The position numbers were made by a program, and so were the translations under genes. Of a stretch of DNA of 64,000 nt, positions 57,165 to 64,000 are shown one piece after another. Location: positions 6,530,668 to 6,594,667 of the forward strand of contig SMSO01000032.1 in assembly GCA_004764695.1 (NCBI GenBank), written 5' to 3'. Every line of letters begins with the position of its first letter. Position 1 is the stretch's first letter. Below the pieces are notes generated by a model. The model searched no databases and was not told where the DNA came from. It saw nothing but the letters and a program-made list of their open reading frames with translations. Origin of the DNA: Schizochytrium sp. TIO01. Lineage: Eukaryota > Sar > Bigyra > Thraustochytrida > Thraustochytriidae.

Positions 57165-58182
57165 ATTGGCGGCAGGTTGTAGTTGACGTTGAAGGCAACC
57201 TCGAGCCCGGCCCTACCCAATCTGTGTCGAGCTAAGACCTACGACGAGTAGAACTATGTCAATAGGTATAGATGTGACCTAGGCACCTTGCCAAAGCCAG
57301 CCAGCGGCTACCCGCTTGGTAGCGTCGTTGCCGCCCTAGCCCTTATAAATGATCTCGTTGTTGTTAATTTGCAGCCCTTTCTCTATTGACAAGAGCTTGT
57401 GCCTTCGATGCTTGTTGTCCACTCTTGATTTGGCCTGCTCCACGTATATTCTGCTCGTTCGAAACGTGTTTGCTTCTTCAACCCCTGGATACTCAATGTC
57501 CCTCGATAAATTCCAAATGCTCAAGAAATAGATGCTTTGGTAGCTTCTTAACATGAAAAGTAGGTCCAGGCACTAACTTTCTCAGACCACTGTATATAAG
57601 TACAGAGGCGAACCGCAGACGGATCCAGTGAGCTCTAATGCCAGTGTCCAAGGCGTCCCTCTATTTCAGAGAGATTCAACTTGCCAGCGTACGCCTTCCA
57701 AAGTTGCGGCGAGCTCAATCTTGCTCTCGCAAGTGTAATTTTCGCGTGCGTCCGTCCGTCTTCGGCACTTGCAAGCTTCCGCCCGAAGACTCGCCAGCTC
57801 AAGTAATTGGCCCTTGCCTTCTAGCCTAGCCTAGCAGCCAAACAATAAGCAAGTCTTTCGCCAGCACTCGCGATGAGCCCGACTTGGCTCCGATTTGCCT
57901 CCTCGCTTGACGCTTCGCCGTTTTCTTCCTCGTAAACTCCAATCTGTGTTTCAATATTGAGAGAACCCTCCACAATTTGCTTATGCTGGGTACTTCTCGA
58001 AATGAACCAACCAGGCAAGCCAAAGCCGGGCTTCTCCAAGCACACCACCACGATGCAGGGTTTCTGCAATGTATCAATCAGGAAAGGGTATTGCCTCTTC
58101 CCAGAAGGGAGCCAACGTAATCAATATATCCTCAATGCGGATTTGCACGAATAACAAGAAAGACCACTAAAAAACACTCTGC

Positions 58183-58208
58183 TTTTTTTTTTTTTTTTTT
58201 TTTTTTTT
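58183..58208. repeat. Poly-T run (26 T)
   Basis: A pure T homopolymer. It could be the complement of a retroposed poly-A tail, but no flanking target-site duplication is apparent. Confidence 0.85.
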
Positions 58209-58481
58209 CCTCTGTTTCATCAGCGCTTTGCAGAACGAGCAAGAGCGTTAAAATTAAAATAAGAGAAGACGCACGACCGTTCATGTTCATCATCATTAAC
58301 ATCATTTTATTGTGCGAAATGACAAACTTCGAACATGATAAAATCTTCATTTCTCTTTCAGTTCTCCTTCTGTCTCTTAATTCAAAAAGAAAGAACTACT
58401 TTGGTGGTTCTTCTTCTGAGGAATTGTTAAGTATAAAAATTGTTGGGTCATTATTACGTCCAAAACAGAGTAGGCTCCCGA

Positions 58482-58503
58482 GTGCATTCACGTGTGAATG
58501 CAC
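58482..58503. promoter_or_regulatory. 22-bp palindrome centred on a CACGTG box
   Basis: Arms GTGCATTCA and TGAATGCAC flank CGTG, creating a CACGTG (E-box/G-box) at 58489-58494. bHLH and bZIP factors bind this core in many eukaryotes. It lies 1.3 kb upstream of the G6 start codon, so a regulatory role is conjecture. Confidence 0.35.
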
Positions 58504-59528
58504 GCACGCAGGCATTCTGCGGCGCCATAAACCGTGGACCGCACCGCGTGCTAGCTGCCATGCATTCGAGGCAGCTCTTCCGTGCTGCTGCTGTTGCTGC
58601 CGCTGCTGCTTTCGGCGGCGGCGCCTCCTGCCTCAGAGCCTTTGCCGTCGTCAACCTCTGAAGCGCTCGAGACAGACCAAGGTGAGGCATTGAAGCATAG
58701 CGCACACAGAAGTAACGAAAGCCCTTCGAGCTCCACGACCAAAGCAAGTTCAACTTCAACTTGGCGGCGCAGCTTCCAGATCCTCTGAGGCGAGTGTGAG
58801 TCAAATCAAGACGCCTTTGGCAACCTGCGTCTACATCAATGGGCGAAGGGCCTTGGGTTTGAGCGTTTCAGAGTCGGATATCGTGTCACGAATTGCAATT
58901 TTATCATGTCTTGGTTTACAAATTTTTTTTAAAAATTGTTTTTTACAAAAATAATTTATAAATTGAAAAATAATAATTTTTAATCGAACAATGAAAAATG
59001 AAATTGCAATTGCTATTGCAATTGTAATTCGTTTGGCTCGCCGAGATTAGATGCGCGAGAAGATTGCAGAAAGCAAGAGCTGCGGCTCTCGAATGGAGAT
59101 CCCTTGGCATTAACAAAGTCAAAGGCGGCACGCACGCTTCGCAAGAGATAAATCACATCAGGAAAGCAAGACCTTGGCAGGAGATTGATTTAACTTACCA
59201 ATGGTTCCAGAGCTAACCAGTTTCTGGCGAGGCTGTGCGTCACACGGACTTCTTGGACGAGGAGTTCGCGTGAACCAGTCATCATGTGACCTCTCCAGCT
59301 GCCGATGCCTGCGCCAAAGTTGCCGAATCAACCAAGTGCATTTGCCGTCGCTGCTGCCATGCTTAACGCTTTCCATTCTCGTTGATTCGCACCTATCAGG
59401 TCTGAATTCTGCTCGAATTCGCAGCGACGGGGTTCAATTTTAACATGGGTAGGTCATCAGAAAACCCGGACCCTCCCGATCAGCCACGCAATAACTAGCG
59501 CTCCTCGACGAGCGCAAACTACGCCGAC

Positions 59529-59798
59529 ATGTCGAGCTCTGTCCAGACTATCATTCAGTCCTCAGGAGTACTACGCCTGCCAGTTCAGGCTCCAGCGGCC
59601 TCGCCTTCGCGGCACCAGTTCACGGTGACTACGAACGGGAATCAATTGCAGAGCGTTACGGCAGCAGTAGCAGCAGCAGCGAAACGAGAACAACATTTGC
59701 ACGACACTCCGCTGATTCTGCAGTTTGATTGCGAGGCTCAGAAGCGGAGTCGAGGCATAGAGAGAGAGGCGGAAGGCAGTGGAAGCAATAATGAATGA
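59529..59798 (+). CDS. Possible small protein, unrecognised
   Basis: An ATG-initiated frame of 89 codons, convergent with G7 and ending 73 bp from the G7 stop codon. The product begins MSSSVQTII, has an alanine stretch TAAVAAAAKR from GCA repeats, and ends in a charged Ser/Gly/Glu tail. Its base composition is closer to the coding regions than to the AT-rich spacer, but no motif, signal or membrane segment is visible. It may be a real small gene, a first exon, or chance. Confidence 0.2.
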   Translation: MSSSVQTIIQSSGVLRLPVQAPAASPSRHQFTVTTNGNQLQSVTAAVAAAAKREQHLHDTPLILQFDCEAQKRSRGIEREAEGSGSNNE

Positions 59799-59871
59799 AT
59801 AATAGAAGTTTTGGAAAGTTATAGCAGATGGAGTAAAAGCATAGATAAATAGGCGACGATTGCTGGTGGGA

Positions 59872-62800
59872 TTACATGATTGTAATCACTGGATGCTCGT
59901 GCGTGTATACGTTGAAGCTTGCCTGTTCGGACAGGCGGAGATCCTTAGCGTACGTGGGGGTGAGAAGAAAGTGCTCCAAAAAGGTATAAACTTCATCGAG
60001 GGAGTGGGAAATAAGGACCAAATTTTGCGCCATCAAAGGGAGGTTGAGCAACAACGATAAATCATCTGATTCCAACAGGTTCTTGATAAATATGTCGTCA
60101 TGATAAGCCTGTCGAAGGAAAGCATGGACCATGTCGGTCAATAGAGATGGTGTTGCTGCAAGGGGGCGTAGCACTGGGAGTGAATCTCGACGCTCAGATA
60201 CTAAACGGGCGGAAACAGCAGTAAAGGCAGATGTGAGCCAGCGATTTATGGCGAAATACGCACGCGCAGTCTCGGGAAGCATGCCATCTACAGCTTCGCC
60301 ACAGCGATTTCGAAGGTATATACGAATGCCACCGAGGTGATGCATCTTCCACAACGAATGCCAAATTCGTCGAGTGCTCTCGACAACTGCCACGTACTCA
60401 TCATAAGGCGCATCATAATGTAAGTTCTGCTTTGTTTCAAGCTTAGCAGAGCGCAATTTCATGGCCATGTTCACGTATAATGTGGTTCCAATTTGATCCT
60501 CAAAAGCAGTGATCTTCGGATCTTCTGATTCAGACATAGAGGGATCTCGAAAACGCGCTGTGAGGACCTGCTCGTATAAAAGAATGTAATCGTGGAAAAC
60601 TGTTGCAAGAGTCTTACGAATAAGCGATCGCCCACTCACAGGCCAGATGCAGAGGGCTAAGAACAAAGCACCAACCGCGCCGATGACTGATGAAAGCATG
60701 ACATACCCGGCATCAAGCCAATAGTATAATTGTGTAGGTTCCGCAACACTAAAATAAACTACAACCATGCTCGTAATGGTGCGCAATAAAGAGAAAAACG
60801 CATAAGCCTGCATTGGCATAATTTGCTTGATATAAAAGTACACACCAAGTGCAATAAGTTCAAATGCAAGAAAGATCCACTGTCGATTTGCCTGCCCGCA
60901 TCCGCCGATACAGGTAAACTCCCAAGCAATTCCAGCTAAAACTAATCCTGCAGCAATACCACCCAGACGGTGCAGAAAACGTTCTATTACAAGCCCCGCC
61001 TCTGTTTTAAGAAGAACAACCTGGAATGTGAAAATTGCATTGACAAGCTGTACCGTTGAGTACACCGCGTACGACGTCGAAAGCATGCCTGGCAAAGATA
61101 GCATGACCGTACCAAATGTATACTTAAGTGACCCTTTCCATCTTGAATCGTTGAAGAAACGGACCATCAAGGCTTCGCATCGACCTAAAAACGTTTCTGG
61201 AGCCTCGTAGAGTGCAGAGCGCGCTGCTGCTTGTTTCCCGTTGATTAGCTTGTCCACAAAGGGAAATGTATATTTCCATTCTTTTTGCCAATCCTTTTTA
61301 TCGCGAAGGCTTTCTGTGCGAAATGTAATTAATGTGTCTTCATGTGCTTTAGTGAGCTTGAGCATAGCTTGAATGTATGTAATGATTTTAATTCGCTTGA
61401 AAAAGGCTGTTACCAGCTCTGTGGAGCTTTCATATGCCATTGCTGCATGCATGCGAACATAGCGTCGAGTCCAAGTTACCGCGAGGCTTTCGAGCTCAGA
61501 TGCAATTTTATTCATGATTTTTTGTTCACTTTCGAGATCTTCAAACTCTTTCTCCAAACCTTTACAACCTGGGTCCGATCCAGCTAACTTTGCGAGCCGA
61601 TGAGCGCCAAGCTCCATAAGGAGGCTTAATTCAGTGATTAGCATTGGAATTCGTTTAAGCTCGACCTTATGACGCTCATTCTCTTCATCATTAACACAGA
61701 TATCTAGAGCTGCAGTTTGCTTCCTGAAGAGACGCTTGTCAGCGTGCAAGTCACGAGCCAGCTCGTTAAAATCTTTAGAACGAGCACCAAGGATATCAAG
61801 CGCTGTGCTGCGTGCGATGCGTGTCATGTGCAAACTACGTTCGTAGCGGTCTAAGTAAGCCATACCTTCACCATTGAATTTAAACCGTGTCTCAACTAAA
61901 GCAGCCTCAAACCAAGTCTGGGCAAGAGCAATTGAACTGATATCCCGTTGGTGAGCTTCTTCAAGCTCCTGAAGTAGTTCTGCATCCACATTTGAAGAGT
62001 CATAGTTGGCTGCGTTTGCTGGATCAAGCGAATGCATAGCAATGCGATCATAGATTGGTCGCAACTTATGCAATAATGAAGCATGAGCTGAGTATCGGGA
62101 ACTCAAAGCTGCTTTCATTCGGGTTACGCCTAAAAATGGAAAAAAGATGAAAGCCGCGGCGAGATGCAAGGCATAAGGGATCCCCATTGCAAAAGTACCA
62201 TAGTTGAGAATCTTAATGCTTGCGTCAAAAATTTCCTCATCAGTACTGGATGAGGACTTAAAGTTTGCGTTGGCGAAAATCGCAACAGCAATGAGAGAGA
62301 AGTTAACTAGCTGGATAATTGTGGCTGTTAAGTTTGTAGGATGCTTCCAGACCATGAGAATGAGCACCATGATTGCAAGCGATTGCAATGTAGCATAACC
62401 GCCAAGGTTATTTAAGGAGACTGACGCCATGAAAACTGTGTACGCATAAATCAGGGGCCAGATGATCATAAAAATAAACGAGTGATTTACCTCCATGCCA
62501 ATGCATGTTTGCTGCAAAGGGCGGAGCGGAAGGACGACAGTGTAAACAGAAATCAAATTGGTAAGGCTTCCACCATAAAGTCGAATAGTAGGAGAATATG
62601 GCAGGAGGAGACCCACAACACAGACTATCACATGTCTGATGATGTTTTTCTCAATTTGAGTAAGCCCCATAACTTTATTCCACAGCTGTTTGAAAGGTCT
62701 TAAACAAACTGGGGTTTCCTTTGCTTTTTTGTCTTCCGCTTCTCCATTTGCTGCAGGCGTTGCTGCTGGGGACTCTGATTCAAACCCAGATGATGATTCT

Positions 62801-63081
62801 GGCCGATGAAGTCGACCAGAACGCCCTCCCTTGTCTAATCGATAAAGGCTGCGTTGTGAGATAAGGGACTCAAATCCAGATATATTCCTTAAATAATTTC
62901 GAGCATAGTGTTCCACGCCTTCCTCAAGATCAGATTTGTCAATCTGCTCTTCGATCCGAGAGGCCGCTTCTCGCTCATCATTAACAGCCTCCCTGAGTTC
63001 TGTTCGAAGGCTTTCTTCACGCTTGTCTTCATCATATTCCTGAAACGGGGCTTCTGCCCCTCCTACATCTTGCTGAGCCAT
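59872..63081 (-). CDS. G7: FUSC/ArAE-like membrane protein, clade C
   Basis: The last array member: 1069 residues from the ATG at 63079-63081 (the frame extends six codons further only to a GTG). Box PFQEYDEDKREE (12-23), with Tyr in the aromatic position; EHYARNYLRNISGFES (57-72), nearly the G6 version. The usual DLExGE segment is replaced by RLDKGG (81-86). First bundle about 147-317; second about 650-820, with VIERFLHRLGG and C724/C728 (CIGGC). JM box RPIYDRIAMHSLDP. The C-terminal domain reads NLHYDAPYDEYVAVV where others have NFDAP, then IWHSLWKMHHLGG and RRDSLPVLRPLAATP. The tail ends V-I-T-I-M, again with Ser/Thr at -2. It is clearly the sister of G6 and adjacent to it, consistent with a simple tandem duplication. 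Confidence 0.8.
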   Translation of the reverse strand: MAQQDVGGAEAPFQEYDEDKREESLRTELREAVNDEREAASRIEEQIDKSDLEEGVEHYARNYLRNISGFESLISQRSLYRLDKGGRSGRLHRPESSSGFESESPAATPAANGEAEDKKAKETPVCLRPFKQLWNKVMGLTQIEKNIIRHVIVCVVGLLLPYSPTIRLYGGSLTNLISVYTVVLPLRPLQQTCIGMEVNHSFIFMIIWPLIYAYTVFMASVSLNNLGGYATLQSLAIMVLILMVWKHPTNLTATIIQLVNFSLIAVAIFANANFKSSSSTDEEIFDASIKILNYGTFAMGIPYALHLAAAFIFFPFLGVTRMKAALSSRYSAHASLLHKLRPIYDRIAMHSLDPANAANYDSSNVDAELLQELEEAHQRDISSIALAQTWFEAALVETRFKFNGEGMAYLDRYERSLHMTRIARSTALDILGARSKDFNELARDLHADKRLFRKQTAALDICVNDEENERHKVELKRIPMLITELSLLMELGAHRLAKLAGSDPGCKGLEKEFEDLESEQKIMNKIASELESLAVTWTRRYVRMHAAMAYESSTELVTAFFKRIKIITYIQAMLKLTKAHEDTLITFRTESLRDKKDWQKEWKYTFPFVDKLINGKQAAARSALYEAPETFLGRCEALMVRFFNDSRWKGSLKYTFGTVMLSLPGMLSTSYAVYSTVQLVNAIFTFQVVLLKTEAGLVIERFLHRLGGIAAGLVLAGIAWEFTCIGGCGQANRQWIFLAFELIALGVYFYIKQIMPMQAYAFFSLLRTITSMVVVYFSVAEPTQLYYWLDAGYVMLSSVIGAVGALFLALCIWPVSGRSLIRKTLATVFHDYILLYEQVLTARFRDPSMSESEDPKITAFEDQIGTTLYVNMAMKLRSAKLETKQNLHYDAPYDEYVAVVESTRRIWHSLWKMHHLGGIRIYLRNRCGEAVDGMLPETARAYFAINRWLTSAFTAVSARLVSERRDSLPVLRPLAATPSLLTDMVHAFLRQAYHDDIFIKNLLESDDLSLLLNLPLMAQNLVLISHSLDEVYTFLEHFLLTPTYAKDLRLSEQASFNVYTHEHPVITIM

Positions 63082-64000
63082 GATGTTTGTCAAGCCCACA
63101 AGTACAGTCTCTAATTCTGTATTTTGCTATAAAATTTGCAGCTTGAAGTGCCTGAGTAAAGGTTAGGCACGAGAGTTAAATTCAAGAAATCACAGAGGAG
63201 CACAAAATTTCACCAGCAACAGTCTCCCTGTCTTGACAATTGATGATTAAATTCTGCAAAGCTCTGTCACTAGGCTGTACAGCTTTGGGTATTCTGCTTT
63301 CGCCAATAATAGCTTAAGAAACACCTGCAACGCGCGATCACAGCCAATACGCAACAGTGAATATGCTATGCTACAAGAACCACCAGCGGTTGCTCTTATA
63401 CCGCCTTTGCCTCCGTGAGCCCCCCCCCTTTGCAAAGGGCAGCCCACGCCCTTCTGGCAAGCAGGATACAGCTTTGCTCTTTGAGTTCGCCGTCTTGAAG
63501 AGTGGAGCGAGCTGATCAGAAGATCTGCAGCGAACTCTACCAAATGTTAGAAGGGTGTACGAAAGAGAAAAAAGTCCTGATCACTTTTCCGACTAACTTA
63601 CAGCGGAGCAGTGACTTGTTTGGGTTCCTTCGCAGTGGAGTCCTGGTGTGCAAGCTCGTCTCCACCAGAGCTAGATTATCCTTCCCGTGCCATTGATTGA
63701 TCCCATCTACTCGCAATCCATGCGAATTTTGTTTTCCTCACCTAAGTAACCATAAACAAACTAAGACTCGAGGAATCCTCACTTTTCTTTTCATTTTTGC
63801 TCAGTCGTCGCACAGAGTTTGACGCCGAACTGGAGAGCTTCGCATATCGATTGAAACCTATCGCACGAGGATGTGCAGGCGCGTTCAATCGCTGACTCTC
63901 TGCGCCCCTGGGCACGAAGTGGGCCCCAGGAGACTCGCGGGAGCCACTTGCGGAAGATCCTGTCACTTGGATTGGCGGTCTGGAAATTGTTGAAGGTACG
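63082..64000. other. Right edge, no confident gene
   Basis: Upstream of G7. A plus-strand frame ending at 63696 contains FGFLRSGVLVCKLV, reminiscent of the 'LrdGvlLckL' stretch of calponin-homology domains, but it is short and lacks a convincing splice context. A minus-strand Ser-rich frame (stop at 63742-63744) is open to the window edge and could be the C-terminus of a gene beyond it. Neither is supported well enough to call. Confidence 0.4.

Larger units (their letters stand above)
57165..59871. other. Spacer G6-G7 (2.7 kb)
   Basis: No confident gene. It contains a run of 26 T (58183-58208), a 22-bp palindrome centred on CACGTG (58482-58503), a GC-rich Ala/Leu-coding stretch around 58560-58680 with a donor-like GTGAGG at 58681, and an AT-rich island at 58920-58990. 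A plus-strand frame at 59529-59798 is listed separately. Confidence 0.5.

Noticed and set aside
58440-58790. Leu/Ala-rich plus-strand frames resembling signal or mitochondrial presequences
   Set aside because: They come from GCT/CTG-rich sequence. The one with an ATG (58560) stops before the nearby GTGAGG donor, so no gene can be built.
63502-63696. Possible calponin-homology exon (FGFLRSGVLVCKLV)
   Set aside because: Only one short stretch resembles the family; no convincing start, donor or continuation was found before the stop codon.
63742-64000. Minus-strand Ser-rich frame open to the right edge
   Set aside because: About 85 codons without a start and without motifs. It could be the C-terminus of an off-window gene but is too weak to annotate.

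Overview
The window reads as nuclear DNA of a unicellular, intron-poor eukaryote. It encodes a mitochondrial ribosomal protein, clathrin light chain, a prefoldin subunit and a MAP2K-type kinase. Most genes are single uninterrupted frames, and the two spliced genes use canonical GT-AG introns. The mix of long intronless genes, long intergenic spacers full of microsatellites, and Ser-rich disordered N-termini would suit a stramenopile such as a labyrinthulomycete (thraustochytrid). That assignment is inference, because no taxon-diagnostic marker is present.

Left part (1-17.7 kb): six single-copy, housekeeping-type genes. These are a MAP2K-like kinase (minus), mitochondrial ribosomal protein mL54 (plus), clathrin light chain (plus, two exons), prefoldin subunit 6 (minus, two exons, convergent with clathrin light chain), a TTC39/IML2-family protein (minus) and adenosine kinase (minus).

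Right part (17.7-63.1 kb): seven consecutive, same-strand, apparently intact and intronless paralogues of 1026-1085 residues, here called G1-G7. Each has an acidic, disordered N-terminus, a first membrane bundle, a helical central region of about 340 residues, a second membrane bundle with a FUSC/aromatic-acid-exporter-like signature, and a conserved C-terminal soluble domain of about 240 residues. By sequence they fall into three clades in the order A-B-A-B-B-C-C (G1,G3 = A; G2,G4,G5 = B; G6,G7 = C). No other convincing protein gene lies between them. The spacers are 1.8-8.1 kb and hold AT-rich islands, simple repeats and, below G6, a decayed direct duplication that includes the last codons of a G6-like gene. 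This array is the outstanding feature of the window. It is most likely a lineage-specific expansion of organic-acid or anion transporter-like membrane proteins whose substrate cannot be read from the sequence.

The housekeeping genes show no functional link to the array. The right edge (63.1-64 kb) may touch neighbouring genes, but nothing there can be identified.
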